64,000 nt of DNA from NCBI GenBank assembly GCA_013339895.1, contig JABACO010000004.1, positions 6,211,582 to 6,275,581 of the forward strand, in the 5' to 3' direction. Under the pieces are notes generated by a model that was not told the origin of the DNA, ran no database searches, and saw only the letters and a list, made by a program, of their open reading frames with translations. This document shows, piece by piece, positions 25,239-39,479 of this stretch (within the stretch, counting starts at the first letter, position 1; each line of letters begins with the position of its first letter). Origin of the DNA: Ephydatia muelleri. Lineage: Eukaryota; Porifera; Demospongiae; Spongillida; Spongillidae. The position numbers and the translations under genes are program-made.

Positions 25239-27442
25239 TTACACAGAGTATTTCCAAACAGTACCAGCACCAGAGTTAGTAACATATACACTACCGTCTC
25301 TAGGATCTAGTGCAGTACCCCAGGGATTCTTCAGATTCCCCACGTGTGGATCTTGTTTCCTTCTGGATCATAAATGGAGAGACAATTGCCATCATACTCA
25401 CTGACAAGGCTGTAACCTTCATCATCAATGGCTAGTCCTGTGGGACCATTAGGATCACCATACATTCTGACATAGACACCTTCTTTGGTAAACACTTTGA
25501 TAGTGTTTGAATGATAGGCTGCAACATGAATGTTTCCCTGAGGATCCAAAGCAAGACCACAAGAATTCTGAAAAGTATGAGTACCTGATGGAACATTATC
25601 ATTTATGGTTAATATCTAACCACCATTTTCATCGAATATTATTATTATAGTCAGAAACAATCAGTTTGTTAGAGTCAATGATGCATGCCACTGGTAAATT
25701 GAACTCTCCCTGACCTGATCCCTGCTGACCAAACTTATGAAGGAACTTTCCACTTGATGTCAGCTTCTGTACACGATGGTTGCCACTATCAGCAACATAC
25801 AACATGTCTCCCTTGATGGATATACCAATGTGATAAAAGAACTCACCATCACCCTCTCCTCGACTACCTATGGTATTCTTTAGTTGACCTGTTTGATCAA
25901 ACACATAAATGCAGTGAGTACTGCTACCTGCATATATATCTCCATTATCATGGATGGTAATACTGATTGGATTCTTGCTGCACTTGACCACATGCTGGGG
26001 ATTACATAAGGTAAGGTAGTTAGGCCTCACGTCAAGGTTACAAGGACTATTCTGCACATGCTGACCATCCATTGTGATGAGGAGCTGGTGAGGACCAGCA
26101 GTTTGAGGGGTGAGGGTGATGGTGTAGGTACCATCCCTGTGGTCCTCCACCTCTCCATACACAAGTGCTCCATTATGGGTCTTGGACCTCATCTCACCCT
26201 TCACCTCTACACCACCATGTGGATACTCCTCCCCCTGTGAGGTCTTGATTTGTACCTTAACATGGTACCTGGTCCCCCACCTTGGCTACTGATGTGGATG
26301 TCCATGCGCTTGAAGGTGGAGAAGGACAAAGCTCAAAGATTCTTCCAAATTCGGACAATTCATGTATAAGATTACCTGTTTGCACAGATACAGTTATGTT
26401 GTTGCGTTGGTTTGGAGTGAGGGAAATGGTCTGGACCCTCTTGAGGGTGGCCTGCAGTTCAGTGGGTATGAGTCCTCCCAATGCTACAATCTCATGGTCA
26501 GTGTGGGTCTGCAGGATCTGGGATGCCATATCAGTGTAGTGACCAATGTCTCCAACCATCTTCTCAAAGTGTTCTTTCTGGAGGGTCAGAGCTGTTATCT
26601 TGTGAAGTGAAATGGCTTCCAATTCTGATAATAAAATGTTTTCCCTTTCTTCCAATGTTTGTTTCAGTATCTTAAAGGCCTGGCTAATGGCCAACGAAGT
26701 ATTCCTATTTAGAGATTTCAACTTGTTCTATCAACCTGTTATTTCCATTAATGGCTCCATTTAGCATTGCCACTATCTCTTTTGCATCTCTAAGTGCTTC
26801 TGTGATTTCTATTTGATGGGGTCTTAGCTACTGAAGTCTGTTCTATTGTGATGTGGTTCTTGTGGGTAAATGTGGCGCAATAGATACATACAAGTGATTT
26901 CGCAAGTCTCACAATAGATGTTTTGTTCATTTTTTTCATGATTAGGCTGAGAGCAGTAATAATCGCTTGGCTTCATGGTGGTATGCAGTTGTCTGGCTCC
27001 CTCCTGGTCTAGTCCAACAATTTTGTGTTTGGACCATATCCGATTGCGCTTGTGGTGCTCAAGGCAGAAGGCACACAGGAAGTGATGGCAAGCACAACAG
27101 AACACCACTGCAGGATCACTGCTTCCTTCAGCACATTGGTCACATGCTACATCACTGTTACTGGTCATCTTGGACATGTACCCTGCTACCTCTACTTCAA
27201 ATCCAAGATGGAGGTTCTGAGGGAGAACACTGGCCCCTCCCAATGGTATGCTGGTGTTTCGATCACAGATGGGACACTTGGAACATTTGTTGGGAACCAC
27301 TTTTCTCTATCTCACGATGGAGACATTGTAGACAGAAAGAGTGCAAACATGGCAGAATTCTCGGATCAATGTAGGGCTTGGAGCACACACTACAGATAGT
27401 GTTTGAGAACGGTTTCTTCACAGTCTCACTGTTAGTAGGCAT
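25239..27442 (-). pseudogene. TRIM-like gene A (RING, B-boxes, coiled coil, filamin repeat, NHL repeats), broken
   Basis: The architecture is that of TRIM2/3/71-type RING E3 ubiquitin ligases. The likely start is MPTNSETVKKPFSN at 27442. RING: CSVCSKPYIDPRILPCLHSF then CLQCL and, after a frameshift near 27290, CPICDRN. B-box 1 is CDQCAEGSS...FCCACHHFLC and B-box 2 CSQPNHEKNEQNIYCETC. A coiled coil covers 26257-26721. A filamin/ABP280 repeat (GEVEDHRDGTYTITLTPQTA) and NHL repeats follow, ending in a stop near 25240. Damage: frameshifts near 27290, 26890, 26270 and 25335, and TAG at the Trp codon after DENGG (about 25618). The paralog at 45.7 kb gives the reference frame. With five lesions I call it a pseudogene, though indel-type sequencing errors may account for some. 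Confidence 0.82.
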
Positions 27443-27609
27443 TAGGTATAAACAGCGATATTGTAATTGTATATATACATTGTGAAATGGAATTACAGTG
27501 AGAAGTATGACCTTTCGGACTGGACTAGCATTGAGGTTGCTACTTTGCCTAAAATCATCACAATTACATGTACATGCATATTTGTAGAGTGTTATATTCA
27601 TTAATAGTT

Positions 27610-28980
27610 ATTACATTCCCAATAGCAAATGGCCCTGATCTTCAGAAAGCCCAACACAAGTTCAATGGTACCATTCATGACAATAATCACATCCAATCAT
27701 AAACCTTTCCCAGCACCTATTGTGTGTGTTGTGTTGTGTTGTGTTGTGATTACACTGGCTGCTGACACTGCACAAAGGTATGTTGTCAAGTGTAGAGTAC
27801 AGAGCACTTGCCTTAATTGTTAGCTACATTTCAAGAATTGAACACCAAAGCATTTTAATGAACATGTCTGTATGAGTCCATTGCAGAAACTGTATTTGTA
27901 TAGCATACCGTTATAGGTGAGCAGATGTATTAGCACATCTGGGAATGATAGCATGCAGCAGTGTGTGAGCCCACTGCATGTTGTGAATGTGTTCCAGTAA
28001 TGAGTAATGCATGGTTAGGCGCTGAACCCTTACAGATTTCAATATATGCTCAATGTGATGATGTTTGCATTGGCCATACAACAATGTTATGTCAAGATAA
28101 CAACCATGAATTGCTTGTTTATTTCTCTTCAGGATGCATGCTGTTTGATATTTGTTTGAAGCCTGAACCTGTCCAAAGTGATCTCCGCTATAACTACAAA
28201 ACCACATGACATGTCACATGCAATATCGTTACTGTACTACAGAATGTATACCCTGCAACCATTCATGAGCAGGAAATCAAGTGATGCAAAGTCATCATCC
28301 TTCTCTCAGCCTACTGCAGTGCTGACTACAACAAATTGTACTTGACTTGCAATATAAAACATGCATATAATGTCACAGTTGCAGGCTTTAAAGAAGTATT
28401 TGCAGTTGAAAGCACTATCATCATTCAGCCAATACAATGTAAACTAATGTGCTACATGCAAGGTCTCAGATGAATATTATATTATTCTATAATCTTGCTA
28501 GCATAAAACTGAATATTACTACATGTATATTTATTAATATCTCTTCCAATTGTAGATAAATGTCATATACACACAATTGTGGCCATCAATATTACTATGT
28601 GTCTCTCTCTGCATCTCAAAGGTTTAAATGGGGTTGCATAAAACTGGTGTCAAGCCTTGTGACAAATTACAACATGAGCAAAATGCTAGGTTCAGCATAC
28701 ATTTATGACACTGTCACTGGATATTATGAAATTTGATCCCACAGCCGTAACTCCATATATATAGATTCTTACATTTAGAATGGTATAGGGCACCAATCAA
28801 TTCTCTTTCAGGGTGTAGTGGACCATTATGAAATGTTCTGTAAGAAACACTACGCTCTGACTCGTCTTGCCAACTATTATCGTCATTCTCAGAGCTTGCA
28901 TGCCTCTGCATAAGTTGACTTGAAAGGACAAGATTTACGAGTAGACAGAGCGTTGTGAAATACATTTCAAATTTTTTTTA
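27610..28980. other. No gene recognised
   Basis: An AT-rich stretch with a small TTGTG pentamer run near 27720-27748. Short open frames at 27911-28209 and 28714-28965 carry no domain I can identify. Confidence 0.4.
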
Positions 28981-28985
28981 AATAA

Positions 28986-30105
28986 CTACTGTAGTTGTCC
29001 CACAAAGTTGAATCTGACCATCTCCATTGGGTACCCAGTGTGAATGTTTTCTAATGGGGCTCTTGGTTTCGGCGCAATCTTTTCAGGTTCTATATCACTT
29101 CCATGTATCCTCTCGCAAAATTTGTGTATTGTTATTTTTTCCTCCTCAAGATGCTCTCCTGTACAAGCCTCCTGCACCTGCTTCAAAACTTCAGATCCAA
29201 GAACAATCAAAACACTCACCCAATGCCGACTGTGTCCATTGCGATACAATATACATGTAACTAATGTGTGATATAGCATCAGCATTGGCATGTGTATGCC
29301 CTCTGTGATGAATTATAGTGTAGCTTTCTGGCTCCTTGAAGTTCTGCAACCAAACCAATACACCACGGTCAGTCCATATATAACAATGTCTCCTAAAAAG
29401 CATGACTTTCGTTATAAACATGACAACTTCATTGTGACCGAGTTCCTCTTTGCTGAGCAGCTTATTGTTGTAACAAACAACTTTCGTGCTGTTGCGATAA
29501 CACAGCTCCAAGGCCAGTTTGAATAGTGAAAGGCAACAGCTAAATTATTACTGATAGATGCAACCATTTCACAAAATACTATATGGCATACCTACTTCCC
29601 AACCAGGCAATGACATTGGGTGCGTATTCAGATTGGGAAGTTTGGGGACCACACTTCATACCATGCATAACGAAAAAAGGTATATCCCATGGTTGAGTGG
29701 AAAAGGGTATTGTAGCTAGGCAAGCTATTTTTAAATCTCAAGGTGACGGTTCTTCAAGATTGTTGCCAAGATATTAGCTAATGTTGTGTTGAACATTTCA
29801 ATTTCACCATTACATAATGGGTGATAAGGTGTAGTTCTTGTCTTTTATTAATTCAGACTCAAGCGGGGGAACCTTAGTCAGAGTGCAGCCACCATACTGA
29901 CAAATAATAACTTCTCCTCTAGGATCCTCTGGGAAATACAACATAAATTTGCTCAATACTTCAGAGGGAACAAAAGAAGACTAGCTAGCAACAAATTAGG
30001 CAAGAGTGATATATGACAGGAAGATACATGAGAGAGGTTCCAAGAAGGTCAACGTGCATGACTTTGGCACACCCAGCTATACTACATAAATAAAGATACA
30101 ATTGA
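28986..30105 (-). mobile_element. Ty3/gypsy remnant(s): integrase and RNase H pieces
   Basis: On the minus strand, 30090-29560 holds MHVDLLGTS, then TTPYHPLCNGEIEMFNTTLA (third catalytic motif region) and YNTLFHSTMGYTFFVMHG, pieces of an integrase core. 29511-29290 holds EELGHNEVV, IWTDRGVLVWLQNFKEPE and HTHANADAISH from the RNase H domain. 29290-28986 holds PKPRAPLENIHTGYPMEMV and VGQL, the start of another integrase. Integrase before RNase H is the wrong order for one element, so two fragments or a rearrangement are present. All frames are broken. The part above 29350 recurs after the scaffold gap. Confidence 0.75.
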
Positions 30106-30119
30106 AAATTCCATAGGGG

Positions 30120-32252
<2,133 letters not shown>

Positions 32253-32799
32253 GATGATGCATACACATACTAATACTGAATACTGATGTACAGTAGCGGT
32301 TAAATTAAACATCACACATCGTCTTAGTGCTACACGATGCAGAACGACTATCCAAGACTATTCAACAAACGAAACCTATATAACACTAAAAGTGTTAACT
32401 AGCGGGGGGGAAGTCTTTGCAACGCACTGTGCAAAAAGTTAGATATACGATACGGTATATTTTTAGTTATATTTGAGAATACGCCAAAATATACGCCTGA
32501 GTACTATATTTGAAATATAAGACGGCGTATATTCAAGAATCCGCAAGTGTTAAATACGTCACTGTTTATATAGGCACAATTAAGTGTACAAAATATACCC
32601 CCGTAAGTATATTTATATCATACCACCGTGTATATTCAAGTTTCACATATTCTGTGTGTATATTTGTCTGCGAGTTATCAATTCTTGTATAAGCGTTCAT
32701 AAGCATCTAATTACTAAGGAGCCGGCGCTTGTCTTTAGTACTTAGCAGTACAAACCGAACTTGACACGCTCAATGTGGAAGGCGGAATTCGATACTGAT

Positions 32800-33070
32800 G
32801 GACATCTGCCTGTGTGTATATGTGTGTGTGGACATCTGTCTGTGTGGGAGATCTGTCTGAGTGTGTGTGTCTGTGCATATGCGTGTGTGTGGACATCTGT
32901 CTGTGTATACGTGTGTGTGGACATCTGTCTGTATGCGTGTGTGTGGACATCTGTCATGTGTGTACGTGAGACTGTGTGTCCGTCTGTGTGTTGTGTGTTT
33001 ATGCGTGTGCATGGACATCTGCGTGTATGTGCTAGTGTGTGTGTCCGCGAGCGTGTGGACATGTACGTGC
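32800..33070 (+). repeat. Minisatellite of GGACATCTGTCTGTGTG units in GT-rich DNA
   Basis: GTGTGTGGACATCTGTCTGT recurs about seven times with variable GT/GC spacers. An identical array lies at 63035-63300. Confidence 0.88.
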
Positions 33071-34082
33071 AAGTGTGTGTCATTACAATTTTGAAATGTT
33101 AATGTGTACCATTTTGATTCTTACCATTATTGTTCAATTTGGAATGGATATACAGTACATAATGATATGGAAAGTATGGTATAGAGGTTGTGCAATAGCG
33201 TCATAAATCGTCATCAATAAATAGCAACCTTTGCTAAGCGCCCTTTTTGAGTGTCAAAAGCAGACACGTGTCTATCCGTAATAGAGTGATTAGAGGTTCC
33301 TGACTATACCGTTTGAGCCATTTCGTGTGATTAAATGCAGCTAGAAAGTACGGCCAAGTACTCTGAGTATTACTATTAGCTTCATGACACTGCCAAACAG
33401 CGTTACAAGGTAAAATTGGAGCTGGTTGGTGCGCTTGAAGACCCGTATGTTGCGTATGAGAGAGGCATTGTTAGTGTAGATTGGAATAATTGGCCTCAGG
33501 TTCCGATAGCTGTAGCAAAGACTCTGCAGCATCAATTCTTTTTTTTACCAACTTCCTTTTTATCACCTCCAATGTTCTGTGGAATCTGTTCATATCATGC
33601 ACACGCTTCCTCTTCAAAGGGCTCTTCACGTGCTCGAATAAGGAAGGAACATAATCAGGGGATAGGAGGTTGTTGCTCTATTCCCCCGAAACGAAGTGTA
33701 CGCTACATATCCACGAGTACTCATTTGGAATCCAATCTTTGCGCCCCTCTGCTGCTATCCACTGGGACTTACGTTCTTCATCTTGAGGAAAATGAACGCC
33801 CGAATGAAACGATTACTGCATCCAACTGCACAACAAGCCTTGCCCATACTATTGCTTTTGACACTCAAAATGGCGGATAACACAGATAACGTCACTTCGC
33901 TCGCCCATTGCACAACCTGTATTGTTTTTTACAAATTCACGCAGGCTTGTAAATGTTGTAACATTGAAGATTTCTTATGCCAGTTCAAGAAATAGGTGAT
34001 AGTCTTACTTGTCAATAGGTTAGTGCTGTTATCGTTGTTATTTACTATTTATAACCAAATTTAAAAGTGCACCAATTAGAGT

Positions 34083-34466
34083 ATGCCATTGCACGTGATG
34101 GCTAATTTTGGCGGGTTCCTGTGTAAGTGTGGCCTGGAAAGGTACGTGACTTTGCTTATCACGTTTGTGTTATTTTGGGGATGCGTTTGTGATGCAGTAC
34201 ATCAGCCTCATCAACCTGCTGAAAGCAAGCCTAGCATACGGAAAGCGACTCACAATTTGTGTGCAATGCACTTTATTGGGGTTGGTCTCCGGTTATCACA
34301 AGCGGCCAATTCTGCTGAGGTAAGTTACACAGTGGCAAGTATGACCATTTCAATTGATGCCAAATGTTATTATGTTCTCGTCTTTATCAGGTCACGTAGT
34401 ACGTGGGGACCGCTGTCTCAAGGACTATGGGTTTCGGCTATCACAAGCGCGGGTCGATTCTGCTGA
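34083..34466 (+). CDS. Hypothetical 127-residue ORF with a hydrophobic segment, doubtful
   Basis: Starts MPLHVMANFGGFLCKCG and has a hydrophobic stretch (residues about 20-34, YVTLLITFVLFWGCV) that could be a signal anchor. I recognise no domain. Part of it overlaps a locally duplicated block that carries GTAAGT-like and TTATCAG splice-like motifs, so the open frame could be chance or one exon of something spliced. It lies inside the candidate TIR element. Confidence 0.2.
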   Translation: MPLHVMANFGGFLCKCGLERYVTLLITFVLFWGCVCDAVHQPHQPAESKPSIRKATHNLCAMHFIGVGLRLSQAANSAEVSYTVASMTISIDAKCYYVLVFIRSRSTWGPLSQGLWVSAITSAGRFC

Positions 34467-34720
34467 GGTAAGTACGCAATGGCTTTGCTACCTTCATTTT
34501 GCTTTTCTGCAGCGTTTCTATTCGAACTGGTAAGTACGCTGGGGGCACTAAAATGTATTTTTCTTTTGTGCGCATTTGGTTAGTCAGCACCAACAAGTCC
34601 ATCACTAGAGGTAAGTATGGCCATTTCAATTGGCACGAAATGTTATTATATTCTCGTCTTTATCAGGTCACACTAAGTTAGTACTTAGGAACCGCTGTCT
34701 TAAGGCACTATGGTGTTTGA
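34338..34720 (+). repeat. Local direct duplication, spacing about 275 bp
   Basis: 34338-34436 and 34613-34718 share GACCATTTCAATTG, AAATGTTATTAT, TCTCGTCTTTATCAGGTCAC and GGACCGCTGTCT. A shorter CTATCACAAGCG..CTGCTGAGGTAAGT motif occurs twice, at about 34295 and 34438. Confidence 0.75.
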
Positions 34721-35126
34721 ATATTTGTGTTTGGTGTTGTACCACTTATACGTGCGAAGAAAGTTTTATAAACCAAGCAGATGCAAAGGGGGAGTGGGGG
34801 GGGGGGAGGGCGGAGAACTGGTTTACGGAAGGTCAAAGCCGAAATTACGATGGTGCGCGGTTCACCAAACCGTGTAACATTAATGAAATTCAAAGGTTTG
34901 CTAAGATACCAGAAACCGCACATGACTGACTATATTTCAATATACGTATTTGCTTATAATGTTCTATACGCAGACTGCTGATATTGCTACTTATATTCGA
35001 ATATACGCTATGATATACAGTGTCGCATAACAAACTTTTTGCACTGTGACGTGCGCTTGCATGATACAGACAGTGCGCACTTTTAGGAAAGTAGGACCTG
35101 TCACGCAAAAAATGTAACGGGCGACA

Positions 35127-35195
35127 ATTACAATTTTCGCAACCAAAATTGTACCGCCCGGTACAATTATGGTTGCGAAAAGTGTACCGGCTTTG
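35127..35195. repeat. Inverted repeat ACAATTTTCGCAACC / GGTTGCGAAAAGTGT
   Basis: Two complementary halves of about 30 bases meet at CCGCCCGG. A third AAAAGTGTACCGG unit follows. Likely a small hairpin element. Confidence 0.65.
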
Positions 35196-35839
35196 CCAAA
35201 AGTGTACCGGGTAGTGAGAAAGGGCCGTAAGCTATATAGGATGTCGGATTAAGTTTTCTGCTATGTTTAATATGTGTTATACACATTTTGCTGAAAAGAA
35301 CACTTGAAATTACATACATGTACTGTTGTATAAAGTTGGTGCATTTACATGTAAGTGATCATTATAGCCATTTTTTCAATCTCCATCTTTGTAAACTATC
35401 TGTCAGCATGCATACTTCGTCATGCAACCAATTCGTACATGCCTATCTTCAACCAATTCCTTACATGTATTATCAAGCGGGGGAATTATCACCTTATTAC
35501 TCCACGTGATTGGAAGAGTTGCGATCGACAGAAATGGAGAAGAGTGTGGTTACCAAGAGTGCTGAACAGCCTTTGTCCGACTCTGTCAAGGTTGATACTG
35601 ATCCAGTCTTTCTATACCTCACAGAAGCCAGGTACCCTAGCGGATCTCAGTAGCGATATCCTGAAAAGAGCCATCAGAAGAAAGGCTGCGGTGTGCGTTG
35701 TTACGTTCAAAAGAAGAAAAAAGACAAAAGCTTAAGTGTACAGGGGTTAATCATACGTAGTCGTTCAAGAATTGGAATTAATATCATCATTCTGTGGACG
35801 TTAGATATTTGAATTGAGGTTCGTCTGAACCCGAGAAGA

Positions 35840-37760
35840 GCAGTTGAAGATTTTAGCTGCTTGCCATCTCGATCCAACTGCTGGGCACATGGGCGAGAAG
35901 CGAACAGTCAAAAGGATCACTGAGCGCTACATTAGGAATGGGATAGTCAAAGATGTGAAAGAAATGGTATGCTACACTATATCATGTTACCTTTTGTGGA
36001 ATATGTTAAGCTGTTATTCTCATGGTAATGTTTATCCATACAACACCGGTGTTATTCTACTGCAGTACTGACAAAACACATGATGCTACAGTACACAACA
36101 TGCACTTAGACAAAAATATATAGTTGCATTGAAATGAACATTTTTGGTGAATAATAAAACCACATCAGTGAGGAAAATGAGGGAGGCCGGCTCCATCATC
36201 CCCATGCCATATCCACTTCTCCATTTTACCCTGGATCCACCCAAGCAAAGGTTTGTTGCACGTAAAATAGCAAAAGCCATTCTGGCATGAACCCATCCCA
36301 TTACTTCAGAATGTGACTTCTCCCACTTCATCGCAATTTGGTCACACAGGCGCTTCATCAGATGTTGTGCATCATGACCCAAGACCCCATCTAAAGAGAC
36401 TACAAAAGGTGTAAATGAAGCACGTCTTTCTCAACAGCTCTGAGTACTTTCTTTTCTTTTCCTGTTCTGCTGAACATAGCACAGCATCAATAGTGCGACT
36501 AGCATAAGACTGGGCGTCAGTGTATACGACACGAACATCTTGCAACGCCGCAGTTTGTGGCTGCCACACTCCTCGTATGCTGAGGTCAGCAATTAAAGCT
36601 GGTCTACCACTGGAATATATGTACTCATTATATTACATGTAACTTTTATCATAGATTCACTCATGTGATGTGTGCCAATGAGTCAGCAGGAAAATGATCA
36701 CATCAAAAGCAGAGTTCCATCCAGTACCAGAGAAAGCTCCATGGTATCATGATGTTATTGGTCCAATCAGTCCTGCTTCAAGCAAGGGAAACATGGTACA
36801 GTTAACAATCAGTGATTACTTTCCAAAATTGTTGAAGCTGTTGCACTGCCTACTAAAAATGCTAATGGTGTCTCAAATGCACTGTTCAAGGTGAACTCCT
36901 GCATGACTCATAACCATGCCATGGCATGGTTTTACTTTGTCTCATACATAACAGTTATTAATGAGAATGGTTCCGAAGCTTTTAACCTCTGACAATGGAT
37001 TAGAATTTAAGAATGAACTTGATGCACAATTGGCTATGTCTTTAGGAATAAAAAGGATTTTCACTACACCGTATCACCCACAGGTTAGCCTGTATTTTTA
37101 ATTTACACGCATGTACTGGTATACCATTTGTAATTAGCCACTACAGTGTACTTTCTTGTTTTAAACATTACTCTGACATTTGATCTTAAAGGGCAATGGA
37201 CTTGACGAAATATTCAACCAAACTCTTCAAAACATGCTGGTTAGGTTCATTTCTGAGAAGCGAAATATGTGGGATGACTTGTAGGACACATGCATCTATG
37301 CGTACAATACATCAGTCCATGAGTCTACCTCATTTACATCTTTTGAGGTGATGTTTGGCCGTAAAGCTGTACTGCCTATAGATGTAGAAATGGACATTGC
37401 CAGTCCATACATCAATGGAATCTGAACAATTGGGGTCAGTGATTGAAAGATTAAGTGAACAGCGTCTTAAAACCCTCACCATGGTCAAAGAGTGCATTCA
37501 TTTAGCACAAAAGAAACAAAAAGATGCATATGATAGAAGCACGCACTATCCAATTCTTATGTAATAGGTGACCTAGTATTAAAAATTGATTTTGAAAGGA
37601 AGAAAAGAGCTGGAGGAATATTGGATGCACAGTATGTTGAACCTTACATCATAACAGAGGTACATGGGAAAGGAACTTACCACCTACTACTAATGGAAAA
37701 TAAAGAGTGTATTGTAGAAAGGATAAGTAGAACACATCCTAAGCCTTGCATAGCTGTGCA
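35840..37760 (+). pseudogene. Intron-bearing gypsy-integrase-like transposase (Ginger/GIN1/KRBA2 type), decayed
   Basis: DNA-integrase-fold protein. Exon 1 ends at about 35967 and carries HLDPTAGHMGEKRTV (the HH half of the zinc site). After a 680-base intron, IHSCDVCQ supplies the CC half (from 36653). The core follows: HPVPEKAPWYH, VIGPISPAS, TISDYFPK, ALPTKNANGVSNALFK to a donor at 36892. A short intron is followed by LTSDNGLEFKN (second catalytic Asp) and TTPYHPQ to a donor at 37083. Another intron ends before NGLDEIFNQTLQNML (catalytic Glu), AYNTSVHEST, FGRKAVLPIDVEM and a C-terminal VIGDLVLKIDFERKKR. Three introns within an integrase are not expected of a live gypsy element and point to Ginger DNA transposons or a domesticated copy. 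Damage: TGA after CDVCQ, loss of the first catalytic Asp region, and frameshifts in TISDYFPK and near 37420. Confidence 0.75.
36130..36590 (-). pseudogene. Retroelement C-terminal fragment nested in the integrase intron
   Basis: The minus strand carries VRVVYTDAQSYASRTIDAVL, EQEKKRKYSELLRK and, after a frameshift, HSEVMGWVHARMAFAILRAT then LCLGGSRVKW. I recognise this as the end of another widespread retroelement-associated protein (pattern D-VRV...EKKR.Y...W.R...F..LR...LC..GSR). It lies antisense inside the first intron of the integrase-like gene and so arrived after it, or else the intron grew around it. Confidence 0.6.
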
Positions 37761-38069
37761 GAATGGTGATGAAAAGATGCTACAAAAAAGAGAAATGATT
37801 GCGCAAAAGCCTCTGTTGAATTGGAATGTGAAGGGATTGAATTGGGCAAACTCAACTGTTCTAGTATATGGGAGCAGTTGAATTCTTCAAATCTTCTTCG
37901 ATTGTGGAGAACTGGTGCAAATGAACTTCACTATGAAGCTAAGGAGGATGATGAAACATTAGATGTAAGTGAACTGGTTGTATGTATATTTAATGCATTT
38001 ATTTACAGTCATGCATATGGATTTATTACAAGATTTAAAGCTAAAGGAAGGAGAATTCGCACTTAGCAA

Positions 38070-39290
38070 TTAAAGACACCACAGTGTCAATATGGACAGA
38101 ATACAGAACATGGTTTAGGGGAATACAGCTGCAAGAAGTATCTGGAGGTGACTTTGTAATCGTAAGCGATGATTTGTATGACGAATTTGAGACATTTAAC
38201 ATACAAGATGAAAAACATATTCAGTGACGATGACAGAGATACATACTTTATGTTTGACACACCACATTTAATGAAAACTACTAGGAACTGTTGGTCAGAT
38301 TCGTTTGGACACAGTCATTTTAGAATGCTCGGTTAGTATATAAGAGAGGGAGGTGTATCACTTAACTTGTACCTTATTGTATACGATGCACAGAGAAATG
38401 GACAATTCATAAGTTGGGCACATCTTCAAGAACTAGTTAATAAAAGCAGACAATCATCTGGGCTTTCTTTACTGAAAAAAATTACAAAAGAACATTTGCA
38501 ACTTGACTCATACTCAAGAATGCAAGTGAACGTAGCAGCTCAGGTGAGTATATTACTTACTGCATTCAGTAAACATTTAATTGCTTTTTGAGCAAATCAG
38601 TTAGTATTGCTTTTCGGTACTGCAATGTTGATGAGACTACAGAGACAGAGAAATTTGTAACCATGTTTGACAAATTATTTGACTGTCTTAATGTTTGCAG
38701 TATTACAGAACACTTAGTTAAACTTAAGCCAGATTTACAACCTTATCATTCAATTTAAGATGCAAGACTCAAGGTATTTATGATTGCATACACAATGTAT
38801 ATCAGGACTGTATTACAGTTTTTATTTATAGTTTTGTATTCCTGTCCATTATAACAGTGGCTGAAGGAAGGATTGCTAGGGTATATAAGCACATGGGAAA
38901 AGGAAGTTGAGCAGCGAGCTCCATGAAACAGTCAATGCTTTGAAACACGTGAAGGATTAAAGATGTCAGGTAATACACATATTATTTTTATGTTTTCATT
39001 TTTATTTTAGTTCAAGTTAACTCATTTGTTGAGTTAACTACCTATCTACTTCAAAGCCTGGAGTGAAATATATTCTAAGTGAAAGTTTTGTCAGTTCGAT
39101 CCTCTTGAGGCTTTCTTTGGAAAACAAAGATACAAAGGTGGTCGAAATGACAACCCATCCGCTAAAGAATATTTGGACAACACAGTCACCTTAAGGGTAC
39201 AAGCCTCACATGCACTAGATCCAGAAACAGTTCTAGGAAGAGAAAACATACCACTGAAGAAACATCTATTTTAGATGGGGATGCATTACC
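38070..39290 (+). pseudogene. P-element/THAP9-like transposase remnant
   Basis: Order of pieces: SIWTEYRTWFRGIQLQEVSG, then (frame-shifted, about 38226) MFDTPHLMKTTRNCW, the catalytic-domain motif of P transposases, SWAHLQELV and KITKEHLQLDSYSRMQVNVA at 38415-38540 up to a GTGAGT donor. After a gap, QFDPLEAFFGKQRYKGGRND and NPSAKEYL occur at about 39095-39170, the conserved C-terminal block. The THAP DNA-binding domain is not found upstream, so the copy is 5'-truncated. Several frameshifts and stops make it inactive. It lies just downstream of the integrase-like gene on the same strand, and a THAP exon lies at 58.2 kb in another element. Confidence 0.75.
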
Positions 39291-39479
39291 AAAGTGCAAA
39301 AGGTGTGCAAAGCGAAAACTGGCATTTTTAATACACTAAGTCTGTGTCATATACATAATGTCAATAAAGTGTTATTCTGTATCAATAGTAATTTATATGC
39401 ATTCATATTTGCGAACACAATCATAAATAAATTATATCTACTGGTGTAAATGAGTTAATATAATTGTTAAGGATTGTGT

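Larger units (their letters stand above)
32425..35053. mobile_element. Candidate 2.6 kb element with terminal repeats CAC(T/A)GTGCAAAAAGTT
   Basis: The left end CACTGTGCAAAAAGTTAGAT and the complement of the right end, CACAGTGCAAAAAGTTTGTT, match at about 17 of 21 places. Both ends are followed inward by AT-rich subterminal blocks full of ATATACGC and TATATTCAA units, in inverted orientation. Inside are a minisatellite (32800-33070), an internal duplication (34338-34720) and weak open frames. No transposase is recognised, and no target duplication could be read, so the element may be non-autonomous. Only its left half is present in the post-gap duplicate, which runs off the window. Confidence 0.5.

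Noticed and set aside
33416..33880. 154-residue frame starting MELVGALEDPYVAYERG
   Set aside because: No domain, low-complexity stretches, and the second copy is truncated by an indel; weak evidence for coding.
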